Shown: positions 13,374 through 20,187 of the stretch, in pieces
Numbering within the stretch: position 1 is the stretch's first letter
How the letters are laid out: each line of letters begins with the position of its first letter
Notes under the pieces: model-generated
Database searches by the model: none
Seen by the model: only the letters and a program-made list of their open reading frames with translations
Told to the model about the DNA's origin: nothing
NCBI GenBank assembly: GCA_965368585.1
Contig: CBDUNM010000093.1
Coordinates: 1-20,187, forward strand
Direction: 5' to 3'
DNA: 20,187 bases
Source: JARRQB01 sp965368585
GTDB lineage: Bacteria > Pseudomonadota > Gammaproteobacteria > Chromatiales > Chromatiaceae
Position numbers and translations under genes: made by a program

Positions 13374-15377
13374 TTGGAGGCGCTGTTCACCGAGCTGCTT
13401 CACTGGGTGAGGGCCCACCCGCACTGGGCCGGCGTGGCACTGTTCACGATCTCACTGGCGGAATCACTGGCCATAGTCGGTGTGATCGTACCCGGCGTGG
13501 TCATCATGTTCGGTATCGGCGCCCTGATCGGCGCAGGAGCGGCCGACTTCTGGGCCATGTGCGCATGGGCGGTCGCGGGCGCCGTGCTCGGCGACGGTCT
13601 GAGCTACTGGTTGGGAAATCGATATCGCGCGCGTCTACTCGATATGTGGCCGTTTCGCCGCATGCCGGAGTCCTTGCAACAAGGCCAGCGATTCTTCGAT
13701 AAGTACGGTGCAATGAGCGTGGTCTTCGGCCGGTTTTTCGGACCGGTGCGCGCTACCGTGCCGCTGGTGGCGGGAATGTTGAACATGCCCTCGGGACGTT
13801 TCGCCGCCGCCAATTTCGGCTCCGCGCTGTTGTGGGCACCGGCCTACCTGTTGCCCGGCGTTCTGTTCGGTGCCTCGTTGGAACTGGCTTCCGAAGTCGC
13901 GTTCCGCCTGGTATTGGTGCTGTTGGTGGTCGTGGCGCTGGCCTGGTTTACGGGCTGGCTGGTCCACCGGGTGTTCCGTTGGCTGCAGCCGCGCACCAAC
14001 GACATCCTGCGTCGCGTTCTACAACTGGGCGAACGGCATACTTGGCTGAGTCGCATGGCCGAAGCGATCGCCAATCCGGAGCACCCCGAGGCACGCGGCC
14101 TGAGTGCGTTTGGCGCCATACTGGTGCTGGCGGCGCTGGCGCTGGCGCTCCTTTCGGCACTCCTGCCCGCCAATCTCCCCTGGGCAGCGGCTGACCGGTT
14201 CGCTGCCGAAGCCATCGCCGTTCTCCATACGCAAACGGCGGATCATCTGGTGGGATTGATTACCGCCCAAACAGAAGAGCGCTATCTGGCCGCCATCGGA
14301 CTGAGCGTCGCAACGGTGTTGGCGGTGTATCGACGATGGTTCGCGCTTTGGCATTGGCTGGGCGGACTGGCCGGTGTGGTCATCGCAATCACCATCCTGC
14401 ATTGGAGCACGCCCGACGTTGCGTTGGGTCACCTGACGCCGGACGGCAGCACGCTTGTCGCCAGCGTCCCCTTGGGATTGATCGCCGTGATGAGCGCACC
14501 CGCGGTGGGTGCCCGCTATCGCTGGTCGGTATACGCCGCCTGCGTGATCCTGGTGGTGCTCGCATGGTTCGGCAGTCTGTATCTCGAGCTCACCACTCTG
14601 AGCAGCATGGTCACCGGCGCCTTGCTGAGTGCCATGTGGATCGCCGGCCTGGGGGTGGCTTATCGCACGCATTCGCAGACCAATCCTTTGTCCGCGCCGC
14701 AAGCGGCGGGCATCTTGGCGGTCGCCGCAGCGTGCCTGATCGCGACCGGACTGATCGCACCATCGGCGCCCGCGCCAGCGGCACCGCAGACCACCGTCGA
14801 AGTCGATGAACAGACCTGGCGGGCATCGCTCTGGCGGGATCTGCCGCAGGCGCGCGCCGATTTGCGCGAAACCTCTGATTTTCCTTTGAATGTTCAATAC
14901 GCAGGGAGCATTCAGTGGCTGGACCGGCAGCTCGGTGGTGCGGGCTGGAAGCGTATCGAGTCCAGCACCCCGGGGGACTGGCTGCGACTCTTATCGCCGT
15001 CGCTGCCGCTTGCCGAGCTGCCGATATTGCCGCACATCCATGCCGGTCGGCACGAATCCGCCACCTGGATCAAAACCACGGTCGAGACACGCTTTGTGCT
15101 GAGGCTCTGGCCCAGCAACCATGCGGTCAAGAACGTCGGCCCGCTGTGGCTCGGCGAGGGTTCGCAACAAACCAGGCACCAGCGCTTCGGCATATTCAAC
15201 TACGCGGTGACCGCCCGCAGTTTCGCCGCAGCCCTCAGGCAGATCAGATCCGACCTGCCCGTCGACCACCAACGCAGCCCGGGCGCAGGTCGGTTGTTGT
15301 TAAGTGAGGCGCCGGTTTCGTCAGACTGGTGGGCCGGCAGTCGAACACCTGTCTATTCCTCGGTCCTGATGCCGTAG
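13374..15377 (+). CDS. DedA-LssY-type membrane protein with degenerate PAP2-like domain
   Basis: The 667-residue protein has three parts. Residues about 20-205 are a DedA/VTT domain (LAESLAIVGVIVPGVVI; FGRFFGPVRATVPLVAGMLNM), a family of inner-membrane lipid transporters. Residues about 245-440 are hydrophobic helices in the place of a PAP2 phosphatase. Residues about 485-640 resemble the LssY C-terminal domain (FPLNVQYAGSIQWLDRQL; LPHIHAGRHES; VLRLWPSNHAVK). The PAP2 motifs look lost: PSGH reads P356-D-G-S359, and SRx5Hx3D reads S401, T407 and S411 at the Arg, His and Asp positions. The start is uncertain: TTG at 13374 fits DedA N-termini best, yet a GGAGG overlaps it, and no ATG is available. 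It follows hemL by nine bases. Confidence 0.87.
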   Translation: MEALFTELLHWVRAHPHWAGVALFTISLAESLAIVGVIVPGVVIMFGIGALIGAGAADFWAMCAWAVAGAVLGDGLSYWLGNRYRARLLDMWPFRRMPESLQQGQRFFDKYGAMSVVFGRFFGPVRATVPLVAGMLNMPSGRFAAANFGSALLWAPAYLLPGVLFGASLELASEVAFRLVLVLLVVVALAWFTGWLVHRVFRWLQPRTNDILRRVLQLGERHTWLSRMAEAIANPEHPEARGLSAFGAILVLAALALALLSALLPANLPWAAADRFAAEAIAVLHTQTADHLVGLITAQTEERYLAAIGLSVATVLAVYRRWFALWHWLGGLAGVVIAITILHWSTPDVALGHLTPDGSTLVASVPLGLIAVMSAPAVGARYRWSVYAACVILVVLAWFGSLYLELTTLSSMVTGALLSAMWIAGLGVAYRTHSQTNPLSAPQAAGILAVAAACLIATGLIAPSAPAPAAPQTTVEVDEQTWRASLWRDLPQARADLRETSDFPLNVQYAGSIQWLDRQLGGAGWKRIESSTPGDWLRLLSPSLPLAELPILPHIHAGRHESATWIKTTVETRFVLRLWPSNHAVKNVGPLWLGEGSQQTRHQRFGIFNYAVTARSFAAALRQIRSDLPVDHQRSPGAGRLLLSEAPVSSDWWAGSRTPVYSSVLMP

Positions 15378-16000
15378 GAGGCGAATTTCTCGAGTACGCG
15401 TTCGATCTCGTCGTCCGCGAGCAGGGTCGGCCCGCCCAGCAGCAACGAGTTGAAGTACTGATGCGCCAGGTTTTCCGTTTCAATGGCCACCCACATGGCC
15501 TTGTCCATGGTCGGCCCGGTGGCGATCATGCCGTGATTGGCCATGAGGCAGCAGGTACGCCCCGCCATGGCCTCCAAGACCGCCTCGGACAGCGCCTGGG
15601 TGCCGAAAGTCGCGTAACCCGCACAGCGAATGTCCTTGCCACCACTGATCGCGATCATATAGTGGAGAGCGGGGATGGCCATGCGGCGAATCGCCAGTGT
15701 GGTGCAGTGCAGCGGATGCGCGTGCACGATCGCCCCCACGTCCGGCCTGGCCTGCATTATGTCACGGTGCACGCGCCACTCACTGGACGGCGCCAGGCGG
15801 TGATCGCAACGACCGTCCATCTGCATGTACACAATGTCTTCGGGTTCGAGCGATTCGTAGGGCACGCCGCTCGGAGTGATCAGCAGGCCGTCACGGAAGC
15901 GGTGGCTCAGATTGCCGGACGTGCCCTGGTTCAGGCCCGCCGCATTCAGCCGGAGACAACTGTCGATTATTTCTTGGCGCAGATCTTTATTGGCCTTCAT
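15353..16000 (-). CDS. Class II aldolase/adducin family protein (FucA-like)
   Basis: The 215-residue protein has the same length and residue layout as E. coli L-fuculose-phosphate aldolase. Zinc ligands are His93, His95 (VHAHPLH) and His156 (ANHGM); Glu74 (SSEW) is the catalytic acid/base. The phosphate-binding parts GTSGNLSHRF and ITPSGVPYESL are also present. Such enzymes cleave or form sugar phosphates; related ones are methylthioribulose-phosphate dehydratases or unassigned aldolases, and the substrate is not readable here. A GAGG six bases before the ATG supports the start. No fucose or rhamnose genes are near. Its last 25 bases overlap the end of the convergent LssY-type gene. Confidence 0.9.
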   Translation of the reverse strand: MKANKDLRQEIIDSCLRLNAAGLNQGTSGNLSHRFRDGLLITPSGVPYESLEPEDIVYMQMDGRCDHRLAPSSEWRVHRDIMQARPDVGAIVHAHPLHCTTLAIRRMAIPALHYMIAISGGKDIRCAGYATFGTQALSEAVLEAMAGRTCCLMANHGMIATGPTMDKAMWVAIETENLAHQYFNSLLLGGPTLLADDEIERVLEKFASYGIRTEE

Positions 16001-16223
16001 TGCCGCCTCGGTGATTTATCCTGCCGGTCGGAGCGTGAAGCGACCCGCGTCAAGCGACTGATACCCGTCGCACCGACCGACATTAAATCAGTTCACCAGG
16101 CTAGCCAACCCCAGGGCGGCGTTTCGTAGCGTGCCGGCCGCGACCCAACGTCGGTCCGATACGGGTGTTGCGGGTTGCGTGTAGAATCGGTCGCATAACG
16201 GAATCGTCCATCGGTAATGATCC
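16001..16223. other. Divergent gap between the aldolase and an unknown membrane protein
   Basis: This 223-base stretch should hold promoters in both directions. The only element I can point to is TAGAAT (16182-16187) on the plus strand, preceded by TG, about 37 bases before the ATG at 16224; it has no good -35. No hairpin terminator, RNA gene or small coding frame is convincing. Confidence 0.3.
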
Positions 16224-17075
16224 ATGAGAAACCTCTGGATACGCTTGCTCGTCTCCGGGCTCTTGGTGGGCTGCGTAGCACTTGCCCTGAGCGGCAGGGG
16301 CGAGGTTTTGGCCGAAGACTACGTCGGCCAGGCGTTCAAACGCGCCTTGATCACCTTTGCCCTGGTGCGCGGGATCAACGCGGTCGTTTCCGTTGTGCAA
16401 GGAACCGAAGTCGCCATCGAACCTGCGGGCGTCGGCGTGACGCTGACGCCCGGCGAAGCACTCGATCCGTTGAACGATCTCGTTGAGCGCTTTTCCTGGA
16501 TCATGCTGCTCGCCACGACGTCACTGGGCACCCAGAAAGTGCTCGTCGCAGCGAGTGGCAGCTGGATATTACAGGCTGCCCTGGGGGTCGCCGCGTTGGT
16601 TGCCCTGTTGCTCTTGTGGCGCGCGGAGATGTTCCGCTCGACCGGCTGGCGCACCTTCGCGCTCAGATTTGTAGTGCTGGTGCTGTTCGTCAGGTTCGCG
16701 ATGCCCGTGATCGCGCTGCTCAATCACGCCACTTACGAAGCGCTCCTCGCCGATCGCTTCGACGCATCTTATGCTGCGTTGCAGCAGACCAAAACGGACG
16801 TCGAACAGGTGCACGCTAATCCGCCGCCGTCGACCGACGCCGGCGTGAGCGTGCTGGATCGTTTCGGCCGCTGGATCGATCGCACCTCGCAACAACTGGA
16901 TGTGGAAGCACGCTTGGAGCTATATCAAAGCAAACTCGGCCAGGCCACTGAGCAGGTCGTCGATCTCATCGTGGTGTTCGTACTGACAACCGTCGTCTTT
17001 CCGCTGATCTTTCTGTTCCTGGGCCTCCGCTTGCTGCGCATCGTCGGCCAGGTTCGCTGGTGGAAAGGCGGGTAA
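16224..17075 (+). CDS. Membrane protein of unrecognised family
   Basis: I do not recognise the family of this 283-residue protein. It starts with a signal-anchor-like helix (about 6-23, IRLLVSGLLVGCVALALS). Hydrophobic helices follow at about 92-108, 112-132, 143-165 and 246-270 (IVVFVLTTVVFPLIFLFL). A soluble helical stretch (about 168-240) holds a Pro-rich turn (VHANPPPSTDAG) and an amphipathic part (RWIDRTSQQLDVEARLELYQSKLG). A short beta-like section (VAIEPAGVGVTLTPGEAL) lies between helices near the N-terminus. There are no catalytic motifs. The codon use and length suggest a real gene. It is flanked by divergent and convergent neighbours, so it is probably transcribed alone. Confidence 0.75.
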   Translation: MRNLWIRLLVSGLLVGCVALALSGRGEVLAEDYVGQAFKRALITFALVRGINAVVSVVQGTEVAIEPAGVGVTLTPGEALDPLNDLVERFSWIMLLATTSLGTQKVLVAASGSWILQAALGVAALVALLLLWRAEMFRSTGWRTFALRFVVLVLFVRFAMPVIALLNHATYEALLADRFDASYAALQQTKTDVEQVHANPPPSTDAGVSVLDRFGRWIDRTSQQLDVEARLELYQSKLGQATEQVVDLIVVFVLTTVVFPLIFLFLGLRLLRIVGQVRWWKGG

Positions 17076-17096
17076 GCGCCGAGGGTCGCGCGGCGC
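17076..17096. terminator. Hairpin between convergent genes (possible terminator)
   Basis: GCGCCG (17076-17081) pairs with CGGCGC (17091-17096) across a nine-base loop in the 46-base gap between the unknown membrane protein and the VOC gene. It lacks a U-run on either strand, so it could be a weak terminator or a transcript end-stabilising stem. Confidence 0.35.
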
Positions 17097-17121
17097 CCGT
17101 GTGGAGCGCGCAGCCGGTGGA

Positions 17122-17526
17122 TCAGGAAGCGCTTTCGACGAGCTCGATGAGATCGCGCTCGGGCGTCATCAGAAATACGATTCGACGACCGTCGAAGGCT
17201 GCCGCGGGCACCGGCTTGCCCAGCGGCAGGCAACGCTTGCGGCGGAAGCGCAGCAGTTCGCCGTCCAGGTCATCGACTTCGTAGCAGAGGTGGTAAAGAC
17301 CGCCGCGGCTGCTCCCGATCACCGAATTGACGGGACTGTCAGCCCCCAGGGGCTCGACCAGTTCGATAATCGCGCCGCCCGGCATTTCCGCAAAGCAGAC
17401 GGTCACCTTTTGAATCGGATCGGATACGGGCTCCGACACGCTTATCGGAGAGAACAACGGCACCAGGAAGCTTTCCAGATACTGACAAATATCAGCGACC
17501 GCGTATCCGATGTGATGAAAGCGCAT
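17122..17526 (-). CDS. VOC-family protein, methylmalonyl-CoA-epimerase-like
   Basis: The start is the ATG at 17526 (MRFHHIGYAVAD), with AGGA eight bases upstream; the frame is open further but that part overlaps the upstream gene's end. The 134-residue protein has two beta-alpha-beta-beta-beta modules. All four metal-ligand positions of methylmalonyl-CoA epimerase appear filled: His5, Glu55 (IIELVEP), His79 (YHLCYEVDD) and Glu128 (DLIELVE). Such enzymes epimerise at the carbon next to a thioester. It is the last gene of the FkbH / ACP / AAC(3) set, 32 bases after the acyltransferase gene, so an acyl-ACP substrate is plausible. No methylmalonyl-CoA mutase gene is present. Glyoxalase-type activity is the alternative. 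Confidence 0.85.
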   Translation of the reverse strand: MRFHHIGYAVADICQYLESFLVPLFSPISVSEPVSDPIQKVTVCFAEMPGGAIIELVEPLGADSPVNSVIGSSRGGLYHLCYEVDDLDGELLRFRRKRCLPLGKPVPAAAFDGRRIVFLMTPERDLIELVESAS

Positions 17527-17558
17527 TGGCGTGATCCTAATTGAGTGACCCAGGTGCG

Positions 17559-18464
17559 TCACGCCGGATCGTAGAGCGTCACACCGCGTATGGCGGCATC
17601 GCTCACGCAGCGGGTGACATCGCGGGCGCGTGTGGCAAACATCGGCACGTGATGAAACGTCCATTCTTGCAGCCTGTCGTTATCCATGATCTGGCGCAGC
17701 TTCAACATGTCGCGCTGCCACTCGAATCCCCGTTCGGTCAGGCGAACCTTAATATCTTCCTGCCCGCAGACCAGCTGTACGTCAAGTGTCTCTCCGACAT
17801 GAGCGGGCACGGGAAACGCGTCACCCATCAGATCTTCCGCATGATGCACCTGGGTCAGAACGTCGAAAGGCTTGCCGATACCGACGATCTGGGTTTCGTG
17901 ATTGGCCATGAAATCGAACGGGGTACCCGCGCCGCTGGGCGTACCGGCGGATTCGTGACCCGCAATCAGCGCTTCCGCCATGGGACCCAGTGCCGACACA
18001 CGATACACCGGATGACGGCTTTGTATCACGCCGCGCGAGCGACGAAACAATTCGGTGGCCAAACCCATCTGCGACGGCGTGCGGCGCAGGTCGAAGCGCG
18101 GATTGCGCCGAAACGTTTCGAACACGCCGCCCACCGCGGGGTCCCCGAAAAAAAATGCGGGCATCACGAGGGTCCGCTCAGGGCCGCAGAACTCGATCAG
18201 CATTTTTACCAGACTCAACGGATCGTCCCGGTACATCGGCTTCATGTGATTCACGGAACTGTGCACCATCAAGATGTCGAAGTCGGAACCGATGCGTCGT
18301 TCCAGGTGCTGGCGCAGATCAGCGGTATCAAAAGTGCCATAGACAACGCGCATCACCGGATGCAGACGTTTGCGCGCCTTCAGGTAGGCATCGCGCAAAG
18401 CGGTAAGGTGTTCGCGCCGCAGACGACGGACCGCCAGACCGGAAAGCTTTTCGAACAGATCCAT
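17559..18464 (-). CDS. AAC(3)-family N-acyltransferase
   Basis: The 301-residue protein belongs to the aminoglycoside 3-N-acetyltransferase (antibiotic_NAT) fold. Key parts are LMVHSSVNHMKP (about 65-76), HPVYRVSALGP (151-161), GHESAGTPSGAGTPFDFM (169-186) and VHHAEDL (206-212), matching the family's HPxxSxxAxG, GTPSGxxSP and LHxAE signatures. Family members transfer acyl groups, often from CoA, to amines of aminoglycosides or of biosynthetic intermediates. Placement 14 bases after an acyl carrier protein gene, inside an FkbH set, points to a biosynthetic acyl transfer rather than drug resistance; that is inference. An N-terminal helical extension of about 55 residues precedes the core. No Shine-Dalgarno sequence is obvious. 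Confidence 0.88.
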   Translation of the reverse strand: MDLFEKLSGLAVRRLRREHLTALRDAYLKARKRLHPVMRVVYGTFDTADLRQHLERRIGSDFDILMVHSSVNHMKPMYRDDPLSLVKMLIEFCGPERTLVMPAFFFGDPAVGGVFETFRRNPRFDLRRTPSQMGLATELFRRSRGVIQSRHPVYRVSALGPMAEALIAGHESAGTPSGAGTPFDFMANHETQIVGIGKPFDVLTQVHHAEDLMGDAFPVPAHVGETLDVQLVCGQEDIKVRLTERGFEWQRDMLKLRQIMDNDRLQEWTFHHVPMFATRARDVTRCVSDAAIRGVTLYDPA

Positions 18465-18478
18465 GCGGCGAAGTCGTG

Positions 18479-18715
18479 CTAGTCAATACCGTGCTTGCTA
18501 AGGTATTCGAGTATTGCGGGAACCGAGTTCAGCTTGGGAAAATCTTCGACGTCGAGAAACAGGTCGAAGGTCTGTTCCAGCGTCATCATCAGGTTGACGT
18601 GTCCCAGCGAATCCCAGGCGGCGATATCTTCGTCCCTGCTGGTTTCCGTAATACTGTCGGCAGGGACCTTCAGGGTGGTTGCGATCGCTTCTTGCAACTG
18701 TTCAAAAATGCTCAT
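18479..18715 (-). CDS. Acyl carrier protein
   Basis: The 78-residue protein is a freestanding carrier protein. The phosphopantetheine attachment site is Ser36 in AAWDSLGHVNLMMTLEQTF, followed by the acidic helix II/III region (FDLFLDVEDFPKLNSVPAILEYL). The sequence differs from fatty-acid AcpP, which usually has DSLDTVELVM, so this is a dedicated carrier. It sits between the FkbH-like gene and the AAC(3)-family gene; ACP partners of FkbH proteins accept a glyceryl group from 1,3-bisphosphoglycerate in tetronate and related pathways. The ATG at 18715 lacks a clear Shine-Dalgarno sequence. Confidence 0.94.
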   Translation of the reverse strand: MSIFEQLQEAIATTLKVPADSITETSRDEDIAAWDSLGHVNLMMTLEQTFDLFLDVEDFPKLNSVPAILEYLSKHGID

Positions 18716-18744
18716 TGGTTCGGTTCGGCTTCAGTTTGGGAGGG

Positions 18745-18772
18745 GGATTCTACGCGAAAGGCGTATTGTCAA
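18745..18772 (-). promoter_or_regulatory. Possible internal promoter/operator upstream of the ACP gene
   Basis: On the minus strand a perfect TTGACA (18767-18772) and a TAGAAT (18747-18752) are separated by only 14 bases, shorter than sigma-70 normally accepts. The inverted repeat TACGC / GCGTA (18751-18755 and 18761-18765) fills the spacer. This could be a promoter that needs an activator binding in the spacer, or chance. Confidence 0.28.
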
Positions 18773-18792
18773 CCAGGCTCGAAATCGCGCCA

Positions 18793-20187
18793 CTATGCGG
18801 ACAGTTCCACCTCGATTGAAAAATCGGACGCATCCCGCGCAGGCGATGTATCGAGACGCCGTTCGTAGCGGCCGTCCGGGCGTTTTTCGAACCCCTGCTC
18901 GGGCAAAAAATTGGCGACCAAACCATTCTTCGGCGTCGGCAGGTAATCGGCAACGACGCAAGTCACGCCGCGACCCGTGAGTTCTCTCATCAGGGTATGC
19001 AAAAAAGCCGACTCAGCGTTGCGCCCGATTACGCGGCACGACATGAGAAAGGTATTCAATTCCGCCTGCTCGGGCGTCGGCAGGTGGAATAGCGCGAGCC
19101 CGACAATTCCGCTATCACCAAACACGTCGGTCAGCGAGAAATGCGCCACCCACCAGTCATCGGCGAGGATACACGCCTGCATCTGCTGTTCGTTGTAGCG
19201 CTGCGTAGTCAAGTTGAACTGGTTGGTCTTTTGCGTCAGTTGAGTGAGCCGCTTCAGGTGTGCGGCATCGTTGAATCCGACGCGCATGCGCATGTTCAAC
19301 GACGCCAGATAGTCGTCCAGATCGCCGCCGTCGTGGCTGAGATCCTGCTGCAACTCGCGGCGTTGCCGTTCCTGGGCATACATCTGCGTCTTGGCCAGAT
19401 CCTCGACGGTCAGGGACAAGACCTCGAGACGCGCTACCGGTTCCAGGCAGGTCGGCACGTCGACCGGTCTGGTGGGCGTCTGGACGACCTCGACCTGCGG
19501 CAGCTTGTGACGCACCGCCGCGCATTCGTAGTCGCTGTCGTCGACGAAGACAAAGGAGTCCAGTCCAAGATTGAGTTCTTCGGCGAGCGAGATCAGATTG
19601 TCGGGTTTCGACACCCAGTTGACCCGTCGCGCGGCGAAATGTTCGTCGCGCAGCAGCTGATGCGGATGCTCGGCAAGCACCTGATCCAAGTCGGCCGGGT
19701 TGTTCTTGCTGCACAGTGCCAAGATGAATCCGCGCTGCTGATAATCGAGTATCCTGCGCTGAAAATCGACATAGGCGTTGCCCGGATAATCGGGCCCCAA
19801 CGCGATACCGTTGATTCCCTCCTCGCCGATCACGCCGCCCCACAAGGTATTGTCCGCGTCGAGTACGATGACCTTGGCCTTGGGCAGTTTGAGAACGACT
19901 CCCAAGCCGATGACGCGGCGCGCCAATTCGCGTGCCGCCATGGCGGTAAAGGGGAAACGCGCGGCATACCAGAAGCGTGCATCGAAAAAATCTTTCCTGC
20001 CCAGTTCCAGCAGGACCTCGTCCAGGTCGATGAACAGCGAGGCCTGCATCGATTCGCGCAAAAAGCGGCTGAAATCCGTTTTTAAAATACTCCACCAACC
20101 GCTTTCCGAGCGCTCCGATTGCATATCGAACATCCCTGCGCCCGGCGCAAGCATGGACGGCAGCAAAGTCACCACGATCTGCCCGAC
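18793..20187 (-). CDS. FkbH-like HAD-IIIC family protein with C-terminal GNAT-like domain (5' end beyond window)
   Basis: The gene is cut by the right edge; 464 residues are visible and the frame is open at 20187, so GTG or ATG codons near the edge are internal. FkbH proteins are usually near 600 residues. The visible part starts in the N-terminal SGNH-like domain (AARFPFTAMAARELA at its end). A HAD domain follows with the Asp nucleophile motif DADNT at 19846-19860 in VIVLDADNTLWGGVIGEEG, then LALCSKNNPADLD and FVFVDDSDYECAAV. The C-terminal GNAT-like region (about the last 170 residues) includes LTQKTNQFNLTTQRY and SCRVIGRNAESAFLH. FkbH enzymes take the glyceryl unit of 1,3-bisphosphoglycerate, remove the phosphate and load it on an ACP; the ACP gene follows 77 bases downstream. 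Confidence 0.93.
   Translation of the reverse strand, partial: VGQIVVTLLPSMLAPGAGMFDMQSERSESGWWSILKTDFSRFLRESMQASLFIDLDEVLLELGRKDFFDARFWYAARFPFTAMAARELARRVIGLGVVLKLPKAKVIVLDADNTLWGGVIGEEGINGIALGPDYPGNAYVDFQRRILDYQQRGFILALCSKNNPADLDQVLAEHPHQLLRDEHFAARRVNWVSKPDNLISLAEELNLGLDSFVFVDDSDYECAAVRHKLPQVEVVQTPTRPVDVPTCLEPVARLEVLSLTVEDLAKTQMYAQERQRRELQQDLSHDGGDLDDYLASLNMRMRVGFNDAAHLKRLTQLTQKTNQFNLTTQRYNEQQMQACILADDWWVAHFSLTDVFGDSGIVGLALFHLPTPEQAELNTFLMSCRVIGRNAESAFLHTLMRELTGRGVTCVVADYLPTPKNGLVANFLPEQGFEKRPDGRYERRLDTSPARDASDFSIEVELSA

Noticed and set aside
17541..18482. Plus-strand open frame (about 313 codons) opposite the AAC(3)-family gene
   Set aside because: It mirrors a gene with clear family motifs and has low-complexity His/Arg/Gln-rich content without a domain.
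19141..20085. Plus-strand open frame (about 314 codons) opposite the FkbH-like gene
   Set aside because: Shadow of a strongly supported HAD-domain gene; no recognisable domain or ribosome binding site.
1..20187. CRISPR arrays, tRNA or rRNA genes, insertion sequences, attachment sites
   Set aside because: I saw no regularly spaced repeats, no tRNA T-loop in a cloverleaf context, no transposase and no flanking direct or inverted repeats.

Overview
The window looks like core chromosome of a GC-rich gammaproteobacterium. The blocks argC / DUF6776 / bactofilin / erpA, hemJ next to argC, and rubredoxin / thiD / thiE / hemL are gene orders I associate with Pseudomonas- and Chromatiales-type genomes. 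The genus cannot be read from the sequence. I see no rRNA, tRNA, insertion sequence, phage gene or CRISPR array. Genes are tightly packed on both strands and no gene-free gap exceeds 300 bases.

Layout, left to right. (1) 30-2711 (+): a large ADP-forming acyl-CoA synthetase fused to a GNAT acetyltransferase (Pat-like). It ends at a bidirectional terminator facing erpA. (2) 2887-5815 (-): argC, a membrane coiled-coil protein (DUF6776), a bactofilin and the Fe-S carrier erpA. A good candidate IscR type-1 operator/promoter lies in front of erpA. (3) 6109-9279 (+): DUF4126 membrane protein, hemJ, and a multi-spanning protein with C-terminal TPRs. (4) 9337-10583 (-): a second A-type Fe-S carrier with an unusual Cys-rich tail, a DUF5063 protein, and a 54-residue rubredoxin. 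(5) 10670-15377 (+): thiD, thiE and hemL, joined by GTGA and ATGA stop/start overlaps, then a DedA-LssY-type membrane protein whose PAP2-like central domain has lost its catalytic residues. (6) 15353-16000 (-): a FucA-like class II aldolase whose 3' end overlaps the previous gene tail-to-tail. (7) 16224-17075 (+): an unrecognised membrane protein. (8) 17122-20187 (-): a co-directional set of FkbH-like HAD protein (cut by the right edge), acyl carrier protein, AAC(3)-family acyltransferase and methylmalonyl-CoA-epimerase-like VOC protein.

Most of the window is housekeeping: arginine, thiamine and heme synthesis, Fe-S assembly and cell shape. The most interesting part is the right-hand FkbH/ACP/AAC(3)/VOC set. 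It reads like a small acyl-ACP pathway that would load a three-carbon (glyceryl-type) unit on a carrier protein, possibly epimerise it, and transfer it to an amine. This is inference from family knowledge; the upstream genes that would identify the acceptor lie outside the window.
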